A DNA stretch of 64,000 nt from Zelopaecilomyces penicillatus (Eukaryota; Ascomycota; Sordariomycetes; Hypocreales; Pseudodiploosporaceae): assembly GCA_005765155.1 (NCBI GenBank), contig VCCP01000001.1, positions 7,006,001-7,070,000 on the forward strand, in the 5' to 3' direction. This document shows positions 13,501 through 27,352 of this stretch, in pieces. The translations under genes and the position numbers were made by a program. Every line of letters starts with the position of its first letter. Positions within the stretch are counted from its first letter, which is position 1. Under the pieces are notes generated by a model, which saw only the letters and a list, made by a program, of their open reading frames with translations, made no database searches and had not been told where the DNA came from.

Positions 13501-16500
13501 TTTTGGAGCACTGGTGGCTCCCCAGACCCATGAATGGTAGGATAACCCTGGGACCGCCATGCACGACCGGGGTTCTGGTTGGCTCATGGATTCAAGAGAG
13601 ATCAGATTCCCAGCAGATCTACCAAATTCTACATGGCGGAAGCTCCAAAACCTCGTGTCCAAAAATGGAACAATGCCCCCTGTTCCCGTCCGTCAGTCCA
13701 CTCGGTCCACTTGGTCCACCCAGTCCTTGCTCAAAATATGCCAACAGCAGGAAACGCAATGCCCTGCACCCTTTTACTGTGCTGCGCAAGGGCTTTGCAC
13801 TCGATGATTGGGCAATGCGTTTCGGCAGTCGGTCTTCAACAACTTCCCGCTTCATGCATGCATTATTACTATTCTGTGTCCGTTCTATGGACGTCTTGGC
13901 CATGTCTACTCACGGGGTCTTCTTGTTGAACGCGGGGCAGACGGGGAGAGGGGCGTGTGTGTTTCTCGATTATTGACGCTCCTTTCGGCGTCGACACTTT
14001 GACATATTCCCTTCTCCTTCTCCACGTTTTTGATAGGAGAATATGTTTGCAAATGCGCATTGCTGTTGCATGTGCCTGTGTGTGCACAAGATGATTTCTC
14101 GGTTTCTTTTGCTTGTCGTTTCATCTACCGACACTGGATTTAAAAATCGAGGCTCTGATTGCGTAAGCCCACAAAAGGCCCGTGAACAGGCTCTCAAGCC
14201 CAGATTCGACGCTTTAAATTTTCTAAACCTCTTAACAAAACATCAATGCACAAATTTGACTGCAGGAACTGGCAGTATTAAACTACGGGATCAGCTTGAC
14301 AGGACTTACCAAGGAGCAAGGGTCAAGTCTCATGCTTCAAACTTCCAAGTCTCAGCAACCGAGAACACTTAGACAGCCCAAGGGCTTACTCAGGATGAAT
14401 CAATTGAGAACGGCTTTGGTGAGCACAGCAACAATTTCATGCACACTTTACCTGAATTGGCGGTAGCTGACGAGGCAGTGGCTTCTAGTGTCGAATTGAG
14501 CAAATTGGACCGTGTGGCTTAGACTTTACAACATTGCGATATCGTTTGACTGCATGTAAGAAGGAGACATTCATGGTAATGACATGATTGCAAGCAATTT
14601 GCTACAGCGCCTATACGGAAACCCCGAATGTTTTTGAACGCAAGTCCCCCCCCCCCCCCTCACTTGAGAAATCTGTGGCATCCTGAGTTGCAGAGCTCCC
14701 GGCAAGTTTGTCTGCACAATGTGGGCAAATTTGAGCCCTATTACTTGACTCCGTGCGGAATGCATTGTACAGCTGGCTATGCACGGTCAGTTGCTCCCCC
14801 TTCTCGGCCACGCCCGACGCAGAAGCGCCTCCTTGCAGCTATGTGGGCACTATTGGGACGTGCGCAATTTCATCTTCTCGCTATTTGTTGCAACTAACTG
14901 ACATTGACAGAACTCGGATTGGACACAGACAATACCTAGAGGGCCACATGGCAAGAGGGCTGCACGTATAATACCTTACACCATATGAAACCACATAAGG
15001 GACTCTCGGGCCAATCATGTAAGAGGCAACTAAAATATGTCTTGCCCACTCGTCTTTTTTTCCCTTGTTAGTTGGGATGTTTTTTTATGGAGGCCACCGT
15101 AACTGATCGTCATTCTTCACCTTCTGAAAACCCACCTTAGCACATCACCAATCGCACACCTTGTCCCGGACTAGGAGCGATTCAACTATGGTCTATTCTT
15201 GCTTTTGGGTCTGCTAAATTACTCTCTAGCTTGGATGTTGCAATTGGGAAAACCCAAAGAGGGTCGCGCCGCAGATGATGCGGAATGGTAGGCTGTGTCT
15301 TTGTCCCTGCTTTCATGTTAGGCAATCGCCATTTACAAGTATTTTACGTTGCTCTACACCGAAGGTTGACCCAGGGGCTTTCTACGTTGAAGACTGAGCT
15401 GGATTACAAATCTCGCCATTTCCTTTGTCTGACTCGACTAGCCGCCCGGCATTTCGGGTATCCATTTGTCTTGACTGCTTCCCAGTATGTCGGCACTTGT
15501 TCGACTTGCCGAGTTTACTAGCATTAGTAAGTACGATATGCGGCGGGTTATTTGCCCTACGTAATAGGTAGCCTTGTGCCCCGACCACGACCATCAGTTT
15601 TTGACGTCGCTTATGGTGTTAGCTACGCGTTGGCGCTGTTCACCTGTGGTCCTGCTGCGTTGTCAGATTGGTTGCTTGATCATGATGACGGGGCGGTGCA
15701 AAAAGCCGTATCAAAATGTTCAATAAAGCGCCTTGTGAACAGCCTATCCACTGTGTCTCAGTCCTAGAAACAGAGTGACCGCAATGGAAATCTCGGCGGA
15801 CCGGAGCCCGGGCGGGGCGGAGAGCCACAGGTTTGGGACAGAATACAACGTTTCATGAGGACCAACGTCCAATCAGGCTCCGGCATCGCAGGTTGCTGAA
15901 AGCTGGCTAAGCAGCTGTTGTGACCCAGAAAAGACGGCAAATGCCGAGCCGGTAGCCTGCCATGCCAGTCAGACAGCCATATGTGCGTCCGACTGGACAG
16001 ACAGGAGAGACGGACGGACGCGCACAAGCATCTATCACAAGTACGTATAATGCACATTTGGTGGTGGATATGAGCATACGTCGACGTGTCCTGTCGGAGA
16101 TATTAGATGCAAGCAAGCTTGGTGCCATGAGCTAACGAGGGGACCGTAGGGCGCGGTCATGTCTGACAACAGATCTACTATTGTCTCATGACTTGGAGCG
16201 CTATTATTCCCTTGCGCATATGAGGGTCAGTGTGTAATTAATACATAATTCTGCTGCCTAGCAGGGCCGACTGGTAGGCATTGCTTGTGGCGAGGACCGA
16301 ACCGACAGCCGTGCTATCCCATCTACCTATGAAGATGGCTTTGGAAGAATTAATCTACCATCCGTAGGAAAAATGGCGTTTTTGTTGGCATTAGCGATAA
16401 CTAATTGCGGACTAGTGGCGGAGGTTTGTGCTTTGCATGCAAGACCTCTTTGCAAAAATGATGGCCATGATGGTTTTAACGGCAAGCCGCTTGCATAGGT

Positions 16501-19376
16501 CATATGGGCAGGCCGCTAATTAATTTGGGGCACATGCGCCCACACAAAAACAATGGTTGAGCCAAAGTGGAACGTTTGATGACAGGAAATAAGTAACGCC
16601 GGTCCGTAACGGTGCCAAGTATTAAACGGTGGATGTCGTTTATTAGTTTGATGGTCACATCGGCTGATCATCCGTCCATCGAACGTCATTTGCAGACGAG
16701 TGTTCGTCCAGTGCGTTGCCGCGGCGCCTCCTGCCGGCGCGCCTGGCCGAAAGCGCCGCCACTTCAGCCGCGGGCGAAGATTCTTTTTCTGGGCAATAGG
16801 TGGTGAAAAACACGCCTGCAATGAATCAAACGCCCTCTCCCTCACCTGGTCCCCGCTGGGCGCTTCGGGGCGTGCGCCGACTGCTCTCCCTTTTTCGACC
16901 CTTTTCTATCGTATTTGCGGCAGCGGCAGTAACAGCAGCAGCAGCAGCAGTAGCATACGGGCTGAATTGAATCTGGCATCTCCGGTCTACAAGCTGTTGC
17001 GTCGGATGCATTATTACACTGTCGGCTTTTTCTTTTTTGCTCAGGGAAAAGGGGGACCGAGCCGGTGAAGCGCGCCACCGCAACAGCCGAACAGCCGATT
17101 TGCACAAATTTTGTGTATCAGCCCTGGGAGATGGGTGGGTAAGAAACAAGGAAGTTGGGTGATATTGAGAAGCAAGCTATATTGAAACATCACATGTGCT
17201 TGTCCTCTGTGTGTGTACGTGTGAATGGGCTTCTATGGCGTTTTCTTCTGGCGTCGTCCCAGCCCGAGGGTTCTGATCTGGCGATCAAACCAAGCCGACC
17301 ACAGCACCGGGAAAACGGACAAACAATGAGCGTTTTCAGAGAGAAAGTTGGATTCACCGCACAGTGTTGTTGTCTTTTTTTTGCCGCAAAGCCTCTCCCG
17401 GGCCGATTGGACTAACCATTGTCGTTGATGTTGTTATTTTTTGTCTTGGTTTTAGGGGTTTTTCTCTAGGTTGGGTAAGGCTAGCAAGATTTTGAGTTGA
17501 GACTACGCTGGGGGTGCATGGCGCCATGGCAAGGAAAAGAGGGGATGGGCAAAAGCGGGACAAGATCGGGATTTTCGGTGTTGGCGTTTTGGCGTCCTGG
17601 GGAGGAGGATCTAGGGTTTTTTTGGGGGGTGAAAACGCAGATGGGGCTGTTGTGAGTGAAGGTGGTGAGGATCCAGTAGTTAGTGGGATAGATGATGAGG
17701 GCACGATGCCGAAGGAATGGATGGAACAAACTACTAGTCATGTGCTGGATACATGAACTAAACTGGTATGGGATAACGTTTTGAGACTTGAGACATTTCA
17801 GGCACCATGGCGATGATCTGACGATGGTGTTGCCAGCCAAGTTTTGTTAGTTTTTGTTGGTGAGGCTTGTAAATGGGCGTTGGCCGACTCAGATAGACTT
17901 TGGAGATGGTGTTGGAACACAAAAGGGACCATGGGGATCTTGGCAGCTTAGCGTTGGTAGAAAGGGGCAAATGTGGAATGTTTTGAGATGAAGCCGGTGA
18001 AGGGATTTTTTATTTTATCTTATTTATGTGTTACTCTTTTTGTTGATGTTGGTTGATGTCGGGTTATGTTTCACCAAGATGTGAATTGGGATATTGGGGA
18101 GAAGGGAATGTGTGGAGTGAGACTTGTGAGATGGTGAGTTGAAGTGAGTGATCATCAGGGCCCGACGCTTGTCCCGTCGGGTCGGAGAATTGAAGCGGGC
18201 GCTGTGTTATAGTGAGTTGCAGGGTGGTTGAGTGCATTCGGGGGCCAGTAATGATGGTGCAGCTCGGCTCCGAAGTAGGGCACGCATGCACAAATGAGTT
18301 GCTGCTGTGTGCACTCGGCGGTCTCAGCTTCAACCTGCCTATAATACCCACTGTAATAAGTGGTAGTGTAGGTAGGTGTTAGTGAGTGCGGGGGTGAGTG
18401 AGTGATCTAGTCATGCCATGTCATCAATTAGTAGCATCCTACAGTGGGTGTACCTACCCTAGTGTGACGACTGCAACGCCAAAATCGATGATACTATCGT
18501 GACATTTGTTTTTGTTTACTAGACGGGGGCAGTTTCAGAGTTTGGAGGAGGAATAAATAGGGTTGGTTATGCTTGTGAGGTGAACTGAACTTTACTACAC
18601 ACACTAAATACACACTAAGTGAGTGCTGGTGCATGACAACTGGGTAGCGTTATAGTGACGGTATGTTCCAGGCTTTCCCAACTTTTTTAACGTTTAATAG
18701 CTTGCCGTAGCCATGACTTGGATTTCAACGAGTACATGAAACATAAAAAATAAAAATAAACAAATAAAGTGTGTGTCCGGTTCCTTGGCATCTATTCCTC
18801 TCGTGGGACTTTTCTTTTTCAGATCTTTACATGCAATTCATCGTTGTGCGCTGTTACTTGTCTCAACCCTGCCCCCGATCATGCTCCCTTGCAGAAATAC
18901 ATCGGGTGGGTGAGAGAGACAGGGCCGACTTGTGAAATGTCTCTCGCTTGGGGAGTTGAATTTTTTTTTTTCTCTTTCTTTTCGGGAATGAGTTTTGGTT
19001 CAGATAGAAGGTTAATATGAAAGAACACTACCGATGTAAGGGCGACTACAGCAATTCCAGACTCTGGTACAAGGGAAATAAAAAATAAAACCTAGCTGAG
19101 TTGAGACTTTGGGGGTTTGGTATGCTTGGGTGTGGTTTTTGTTTTTGTTTAGGTGCTTGGTGCCCGTCATGTGAGTTGTGCATCAGGTCATTCGTAGTCT
19201 ATTTGGTCCACCGGTTTATCAGGTTATCGATAAATCTGTAGCAACGGTGAGGCGCAAGCACAAATACTGCCAGCGCCCAGCTCGCTAACCCCCCACTCAG
19301 CATCCGCCGTTTGATAGGCCGATTTTACCGAGCGCCACCTACTGTACACACACCGAGAGCAGCCAAATACCTCGCC

Positions 19377-19412
19377 AGTGCCTCATCAGTGCCTCATCAT
19401 CAGTGCCTCACT
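19377..19412. repeat. Short tandem repeat, unit AGTGCCTCATC
   Basis: Three near-consecutive copies of an 11-bp unit, with degenerating copies continuing to about 19430. No gene is associated. Confidence 0.65.
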
Positions 19413-22400
19413 ATGTGCCTTATGAGTGCTGAAGAGAGTGTTGAAGCGCCTTTATGAGCATTTTATCGTCAACCTCACGCATTTTGAGGTGCTCACATCT
19501 TTGTTGATGACTGTTCTTGCGGGGAAAACCCACCGCAGTCTGCACAGTCCAAGTTGCACCCACCGCATGCACACCACGACATGGGGCCTATATTTAGCAA
19601 CGGCACCACCAAAGATCCCAACAAAAAAAGCAAAAAAAGAACACACATACACACACCCTACCCGACTTTGGAGAGAGAACAACAACAACACGTGGCCAAT
19701 CAGAGCGCCAAGCTGGCGGTTTTTCGGTTCCTTCCCTCTATTCCCTTTTCGGCTCATCGCTCTCGCTTCTTCCCATTCTTTCTCTCATTCTAGCGACCAT
19801 TTTTTTATTTTAATTCTTGGCATGTCCCCCATTTTTTGCGTGGTCATGGGAAACATTGGATTTCCGATTTTTCCGCATGCGACGACGCCGGAAATCGGCG
19901 TGTTGATACCGGGTAGAGTGAGTGCGCTTTTTTCAATTTCTCTTTTTTGAGGCTATCGTTTCAAACCTTTTAACGATTTTGGTGTTTGTGGTAATTTATC
20001 TGAGTGCTTATCTTGCCTCAACTTGCTGATGAGGTACTAATGTAATTTTTCGCAACTATTAGGGATTACTTGCATGATCGACTGGCGTATCAGCCTGGGG
20101 TCTCATCTTAGCCAGGCATCACCGTCAACCAGCGTGGCGGTAACCCTGTGTAAGATGAACATCTTCAAAACACCAACACCACCACCACCACCAACAACAA
20201 TATTCTACCGACTGGCTTGCGGGACCTGCCGTTTACCCCTCCCACCATTAGCGTCATCTCTCCAGATTTCTACCTTCTTGCCTGATATGAAGATGACACC
20301 ACGTTCTTTTTGTCTCCATCTAGACTAATCCAAAATCGTAGAGTGGCCCAACCGTTTTCTTTGACTTTCCTTTTACAATACCTACTTGACAAACCGTTGT
20401 CGGCATCAACAATTAAACAAGCGATCTTGACATGTGAAACGGTCAAACTCGGCCATCTTGGAATTGAGGAAAGGGGAGCTTTTCTTCCGCCGGGTTTCCC
20501 CCCCCTCCTCCCCCATGGCTATAACTGTTGGTTTTTATTATAAACGTTATCAGAACACACACCTGTGGATTACGTACCCGATTCGAACTTGACTTGAGCC
20601 CTTGTCCGCAGAGGAACACATCAATGCACGCAAAGTCTAAAGAACTGCGCCCCTGACACGGCATGACAGCCGGGGGGGGGGTTGATTCCTCATGGTCCCA
20701 GTCCTTATCATTGCTCGCATACTATACTACCTACCATGTTGCCTACCGTGTCTGCTACAAACTCCATGCAATCTGTACAACGCACTTCTCACGACCGCAT
20801 CTTCCGGGTTGGATGGGGATGTGGGATGCCGACAGCTTCCTCAGCAGCTGCCGTCTTCAGTCTCCATCCCCCCCAGTCGCCAAGCCCCGATGCAGAATGC
20901 AGAATTCCCCCATGCAGATAAACCAATCCCCTCACCTCTCACCCTACAAAAGCTACGACGAGCTGCTTCATTGAGAGAACAAGCCCGCTCCATCCGATGA
21001 ATGGGGTTTAATCTATTTTTTGTGCTTGGCCAACTGCCCATTCAACCTTGTCGGGTGAGCTATTGAAGGTTTCTTTATTGGCGTTTTGAAAGGTTAAAAG
21101 TTAATAGATAGCCTGTTAGTCTGTTTCTCCATCATTGGCACTAATCGCTTCATCGACCGCCACTTCAATATAGATAAAAAAAGACGTTGGGCTGGCGAAT
21201 GAGACGCGAGAGCCCTTCATCAAATTTGTCAAATCCATCATCAATCAATCATCCAATTAATTAATTCATTTAATCAATCACCACCCACTACCACCGCCAC
21301 CACCGGCCAATCATCCCAGCGGTTCTCGCCAGCTCCTTTCATCGGGGAATGGCGCGGCGGCCGAGCGCAAAGCCCCATCAGTCATTGTGAGCTCAGATTT
21401 GTCTGTGTTGGGGTTGAGCATCTTGGCTTTTTAGTTGTTCTTTGGTGTCTTGGCTCTGTGGATTTTGGTGGGTGGTGGTGCCTGTACCTGAAGTGACTCT
21501 TTGTATTAGTGGGCTCTTAGTGGCTCAGCAGTTGGCTCATGCGCTGTAATTGTCAGGTAATGGACTGGTCATGGACAGAATGGGCATTACATTTCCATGA
21601 TGCACGCTGGGCTGGGTTGCACAATGGATATCTTAGCAGCAAGGTGAATCCCTTCTCTGGTCAACCCATGAAGCGACCATTGACGGGCCCATTGAAAAGA
21701 AAAATGATATGCACGCGCACTCCCATACAGACCAGCATTGCTGATGCATGCATGCATTCATGACATGCGTAGGTGATTGCATGCCTTTTACCAACTCCAC
21801 TGCATTCTTCAATCAGCAGCCATGCACCCGCCGCTTCAGCAAGTCGGGCGCTGTAGTTCTAGGCAACAGGCCGTCACACCCCTAAAGCTAAACAACTACA
21901 GTGAGTGATACAGTGCTGTATATAACTGCAGGCTTCTATTCCATATAATCCCTGACCTACTACCTAGCACTGCACCACGATTTCACCACCTATCAATAAT
22001 GCTGCGGCGTGGGAACAGAGCCGCCGAACTTGTGCCGACCGAAACTTGCAACACACAGAGCAGGGGATCCCGCGCCAAAGAGCTCACACAGGCAGACAGT
22101 CACCAACCCCACACAGACAGAACACGGACACGGAACCCAGTCAACGTCAGCTGGGTAGAAATGTTACTCATCAGCCTCCCAATCTGTCAGGACAAAAGGA
22201 CCAAAAAAAGGCAGGCGTTCCCGAAATGCCTGCTAGCCAACCAACTTAGCGATGACGCGCCTCCTTCTACTCGGGTGACTTGGGGCCATTTTTAGAGCCT
22301 CGCAAAACGATCCGAACCTATCCCAGCTTCGTTCTGTCTAATGGGGATCATAAGACCCCCAGGTCAGTCTTTGCCAAAAGCAACCCTAGTCACCCGTTCC

Positions 22401-24700
22401 CCATTTAATCCTAGCTGACTTACAGTTCCGACTTTCACAGCCACGCCGAGAAAGCATGCATGGGGGGCCCCATTTGCCGAATCGGGAAAGAAAGCAAAGC
22501 TATGGTTTGTTTCAGAAACACAATAAATGATTGAAAGGTAACCCACCAGGGGTCCTTGAAAGGGAAACATCCGTCCAATTCAGAGCATACGTAAGACACG
22601 TCAAAACTGAAACAAAAAAAGCTTCTCTCACTCTTTCTCACGCACTTTTCTGTCATCCCAACCGGCATCCTTGAGTGGGGGTTTACTCGTCCGTGGAGAT
22701 AAGACGAGACGAGGCTGGGGCGGAGGATGGCGGCGGTGGCAGCAGCAGCAGCGGCGACAGCTATTTGGGGAAGAGAAAGCACCCAGCACAGCACAGCATA
22801 GCACAAGACAAGACAAGACAAGACAAATAACACGGAAAAAAGCTTGGACTCCTTTCTCCCATCTGACCAGTCAATGGGGCAATATGACGAGCTTTCTTGG
22901 AACCAATTAAGCAAGCAATCTGTGCCCCCCCCGGCCACCCTTGTTATTTAATGGCCTGCTGCTTCCCGCTTCAGGCATGTTCTAGACCGTTTCTGTTTCG
23001 TGGAGCCTGACGCTGGAATTCCAGGGCTGAAGTCCAAGAATAGAAACGCCATCGGGCGACGACAAGCAGCAGCAGTCGCAGCAGTAACGTCGCGCGACGT
23101 TTTTGCGCCAATGGACCGCTGGACCATTCAGTTCGTTGAACAACGTTATTTTCAGTTCACCCAATCCGGCGAATTTCCGAGAATACGGAACGGCCGTGGC
23201 ACGGAAAAAAGCCGAACTTACTCAACTTTGACTATGTAATCTAATGCAGTTTCTGTGCCGATGTGCCCGTCGGCGTTCTCGTTCTTTCGCATGTTGGAGG
23301 TGACGTACGCGGGTTTGGGATGGTGTGTAAGGCTGATGGATCTGGCTGTGTGATTGGCGATGGGTTGTTTGTTCGTGTGAGATGTAGGTATAGTTTGGAC
23401 GACCCCTTGTTTGATTTGATCCAGTGGGTACAGTTTGGACGACGACCCCTTGTGACATTTGGTCCAGTGGTCAGCCGGGACGGAAGGGACCGGCTCCTTG
23501 ACATGCTTTGGGGAGATCCGTGATAGGTGCTTCCGTTTAGCTCGTCTTGTGCTCGTACTCTGGACGGCTGAGATGTTGTGAACGGTATGGTAGATTAAAG
23601 TGCGCTATGGGAAAAAGGGGGTTGTCTAGGCACTTCAGCTTCAGTCTGGACTTGGCTGATGGAAGGGAGTTTCCGTGATGAAGGGTAACGCCAAGAGGTT
23701 GTTCTCGGAGTCCACCGACTGCTGTGATATACAGGTTAGCGGATGCAATGTCAGTTCATCTTATCTTGGGTGGTGACATGCAACTCGGCTGGATATTGCG
23801 TTTTGTTGATGATGCGTCTTACATTCATCCCTTATATGTGATTTGGCTTGATAGACCATTTCAGTCGACTTTCCTGATAGCTACTGTGATATGGAACCTG
23901 GTAGATGTAATTACCTGTATTCACCTTCATCTGCTAAAGTACTCGGCTAGATGATATAATCTGTATTCATCTTGATTTGCTTACGGCCTCGCTTGACAGG
24001 TGTTGGGCTGATGCACTGCCAAGGCAACGTGCCGTTGAGTATTTACAGGTACAGTTACCCGTTGGGCTGAGATACGTGGCTCGAGTTGTATTTCATTAAA
24101 TTCACCATTTGTTTCCAGTATCCAAGGGATTGCTCTCCATTAAAGACCATCATCCACTGTGGAAATATTCCCTGCACAGCGCACGTTTAATGGCCATGCC
24201 AGATTCCATCCCCATGAGTTTCCACCAATCAGGGGTGGAGTAGATCTGCCAAAAAGGTAAATCGAGACATCAATACCCACCCACCCATGCCAGTGATGCA
24301 ACCCACCGACTGCTATGAAGCAAACATGGGCGATATATTTGGAGGCTTCATTTTGGGGCAGGTAGGAGAATTGTTTGCACGATGAAATTTTTTAACTGGC
24401 AACTGTGCGGATGTGTGCAGTATGTAGGAGGCATGTAAGTCGGCAGCTGGCAACGGCAGCCTGCGTGGTGCGGGGCAAATTTAGTCCGGTGAAAGTTTAT
24501 GTATGTGTGTGTGCATGTATGATGGAGGAAGCTTTTCAACAAACAAAGTTGTGAACAAACCTCTGCACCATTGTTTTTTTTCAGCAGGCACTTTCACCTG
24601 CCATTCAGATTCTGCCTAGTCATTGATCATCTCCGTCTAACTTCTTTCTCTCTCCTCACGGGTTCTACCTCTACCCTTCCCTACCATCTCCCTCTACATC

Positions 24701-25839
24701 ATGGCTTCGCCCCCATCGTCGCCAGCATCGTCGGCGTCAACAGACACATGGGCTACAAACTCGGCGGTTGGCCACATGTCCATCTATCAACTGGCCAGGC
24801 GTTACAACCGCATAAGACTTCTCGTTTCACCGATTGAGTGGACTGATGACCACGTCAAGCTTTTTGGCTTCAAGTTTCAGGACCCCGTCGACTGCTCACT
24901 GCCTGATACAGAGCCCTGCGAAACAAACGATAAAATGATGCTTTCTTATATCGAGAAACTCTGCACTCGTGAATCATCTGTTTGGCGCCACTCCTCGCTC
25001 CAGCATATTTTGGCTCGCACCAATGGCCCATTCCAAGCACTGTGAGTTTGACTTTGACCCCCTCTCTAGCCTCTGACTTTTGGCTTCTACTTCTTCTTCT
25101 GCTAACACGTTTTTTTATAGTGTCAATCTTCACTTTTACTTCCACAGGCGCCATGTCGAAGTCCTTCCTTGTGTCACTTTTTTCCCTGGCAAGGATCAAA
25201 GCATGGCACAAGTTGGTAGAGTTCCTGCTCTTTTCGCCTATATTGATGCCAGCAGGATCATTTCAAACCGCAATGAACTGGTCAGCGGACGCCATCCATA
25301 TAAGCCGAGAGGTTTTGGTTCGAAGCTGCACCAAAGCATGAATCCCTACCATGATCCCTATATCGTGGCTGTTCTGATTGCCGTGGCTCAGTCTCAGCGA
25401 CATGCTCTCCAGGAACAAAAGCAACAACAGCCGCAAACTTATCAGGTCAGTTGGAAATGGCAATTTGATATTGGCTTACTCTGTTCTGTTTTTTTCATTC
25501 TAACTTAACTTACTTTAGGCACACGTTTTGTTCACGAAAAAGTTCGACAATGTACACCTGCATCATTTTTCTGCTGATATACCTTGGATCTTGCTTGCCA
25601 AGCTCGATCATCCGGCCGCAACCAGTCAAAGCCAGGGCTCTCCATTCATACCGATCCGGCATCGAACTATTTCATTTCAGCCTTACAACACTTTCCGGGA
25701 CCGAGTGTTGTCGCTTTTGCATCCGCCGGAATACACAAAGGGGTTCAATGAGGACTCTGGTGAAGCGAACACTGGCAAGCCGTGGGAAACTGTACCAACT
25801 AAGAAGCCACTCCAAAAGCAGAAGTATCGGCGTTGTTAA
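24701..25839 (+). CDS. Fungal protein of unknown function
   Basis: Three exons (24701-25041, 25121-25445, 25519-25839) join in frame to 328 residues. Both introns are short with GT-AG ends (GTGAGT...TATAG and GTCAGT...TTTAG). The N-terminus is low-complexity Ser/Ala/Pro. The rest is a globular sequence with conserved-looking stretches such as YHDPYIVAVLIAVAQSQ in exon 2 and HHFSADIPWILLAKLDHP in exon 3, which remind me of widespread fungal hypothetical proteins. No signal peptide, membrane segment or catalytic motif is evident. The start is the ATG at 24701 after a pyrimidine-rich leader, which gives the cleanest coding start. Intron positions that preserve frame across conserved-looking sequence make this a real gene; function is unknown. 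Confidence 0.75.
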
Positions 25840-27066
25840 TTTTTTTTGTAGTTTCTTTTACATGTACTTATACAGCTGGCCAAGTTACTATATGAATGAT
25901 AATGTTTAGTCTATAATTAATCTTCTTGACCAGTTCGTTAGGTTTACAGTTTGAAATGTGTTAATCTTTTATCAATTACTACCTGGGTAAGTGAAATGAA
26001 TTTCAACATATGTGTCAAGTAGAATGAATAAAGTGACTCTACGAAAGTCGTGAGCAATTACTCATTCACGATTTCGCACAAGGCTCTGTTTGTAATACTG
26101 GTCAACCACCTACTCACCAAGAAACCAAACAGCGCTACAGTTTTGTCATTTTTGACGCAACACAGTCTACTTGCATGAATAACGAGGCAGCAAGGCGATA
26201 CCACAGCCCAACATCAATCCATGCTTTAATAACCATGACGGCAACCCGGAGCTTGGAAGAAATGTGTCACAACGTGCAAGATTCCATGTCACTTCAAAAT
26301 CCCAGTTTCACAACCGATAAAGCCGCCTGTCAGGATTTCTAAACACACAAGACGGGACACAAAACATGATTGGGAAAACGGGGATCTGCAGTTATATGGT
26401 GATTAAAGAGAGCAAAGGCGGATGCTCGGTTGGCACATGACGGCACACAGCAGAAGCTTTGCGCCGCTTTGTTTTGACGGATTCAACGGCAACAAGAGTT
26501 ATGATGATGCAAGGATACGGTGAGTAAATTGGATGGACGAGAGGCATTTTGCGAATCCTGAGTGCAAGCAAACCGGCTCCTGAGACCTTGGTAGCTGACT
26601 GTCAGATGTTTGGATACCATTTTTTGCTGTCAGGAGTACCACAATGGTGGTATTAGAGAACCTAAAACATGCACGGGTGTGAGGAGAAGAGACAAACCCA
26701 CAAGCATCTTTAGTGTACGACATAACTGAGGCCATTGAGGAGGAGGAGGAGAAAGAACAACGAGAACAACGAGAACAAAAAGGGCAATAACCCCTTCGTG
26801 GACATTCAAACATTCCTGGGATCGGTCGGTCGGTCCTCACATCACACAAACGCGGCTCATGTTTCTGATTGAACAATCTTCCAAACAGAATATCAGGCAG
26901 ATAGAGAGAAGCAAGTAGGCATGTAGCCTTGCAGTATGCCAAAGGCAAAATGAAACTGTTACCATCGTACCACGGCGACAATTTGCTGCTCCCGACAAAC
27001 GATTCAAAGGATTCTGGCAGAAGCAATTCGAATTGAATTCGCTGGCGCGTGAACGTTTCACGACGT

Positions 27067-27105
27067 TAGGTAGGTAGATAGGTAGGTAGATAGGTAGGTA
27101 GGTAC
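27067..27105. repeat. TAGG/TAGA microsatellite
   Basis: About ten consecutive tetranucleotide units of TAGG interspersed with TAGA lie some 250 bp upstream of the start codon at 27353. The length is likely to vary between strains. Confidence 0.85.
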
Positions 27106-27200
27106 TGTAGGTAGTACGGCCAGGTCAGTCTCTCCTTCTCAGATTGGAATGATCTTTTTCTCAGATTCGTCTGGGCATGCACCTTCCATCCGACCATTTC

Positions 27201-27207
27201 TATTTAA
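27201..27207 (+). promoter_or_regulatory. TATA-like box (TATTTAA)
   Basis: TATTTAA lies about 150 bp upstream of the ATG at 27353, followed by a C/T-rich and then CCACCAAT-repeat leader, as is common in fungal 5' UTRs. Confidence 0.4.
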
Positions 27208-27282
27208 GCCTTGCAACTTCCCCCTCCTTATTCTGATCTTCACTCTGATTCTGATCATCGCTCTGATCCATCTTCAACTCCA

Positions 27283-27325
27283 ATCCACCAATCCACCAAT
27301 CCACCAATCCACCAATCAACCATCC
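27283..27325. repeat. CCACCAAT tandem repeat in leader
   Basis: Four to five near-perfect copies of an 8-bp unit lie immediately upstream of the start codon at 27353. An in-frame upstream ATG at 27149 would translate this repeat, so the ATG after it is preferred. Confidence 0.75.
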
Positions 27326-27352
27326 AACCATCCAACCCTACCAATAATCACC

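Larger units (their letters stand above)
7175..24700. other. 17.5-kb gene-poor region with scattered microsatellites
   Basis: No frame longer than about 180 codons shows domain content or exon-like structure on either strand, and overlapping frames translate low-complexity DNA. The right flank of the transcription factor (7175-7600) is probably its 5' UTR and promoter. Simple repeats are frequent: GGAT units near 7909-7930 and 8590-8610, AGGTC near 8511-8540, alternating CG near 10504-10516, a C-run at 14646-14659, CAG/CAGT near 16930-16955, an 11-bp unit near 19377-19412 and AATC/AATT near 21230-21290. I cannot identify tRNAs, rRNA or transposon genes. It may contain long 5' regulatory sequence or noncoding transcripts. 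Confidence 0.5.
25840..27352. other. Intergenic region with promoter-proximal simple repeats
   Basis: No supported gene. A 175-codon minus frame (26499-27026) is Ser/Cys-rich, has no domain and overlaps purine-rich DNA, so I left it out. A GAGGA/GAACAAC tract occurs near 26745-26780. The right end carries a TAGG microsatellite, a TATA-like box and CCACCAAT repeats in the leader of the next gene. Confidence 0.5.

Noticed and set aside
13428..13976. 182-codon plus-strand frame
   Set aside because: No domain, overlapping frames of similar length on both strands, and no intron or leader structure; it looks like chance in gene-free DNA.
20560..20620. B-box-like GTTCGAATC on the minus strand
   Set aside because: No A box at the right distance and no cloverleaf.
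22435..22938. 167-codon minus-strand frame with hydrophobic stretches
   Set aside because: The hydrophobicity comes from a CAG/GCC repeat and AGACA repeat tract; it has no recognisable family and no conserved start context.
26499..27026. 175-codon minus-strand frame
   Set aside because: Serine/cysteine-rich translation of a GAGGA-type repeat region, with no domain.
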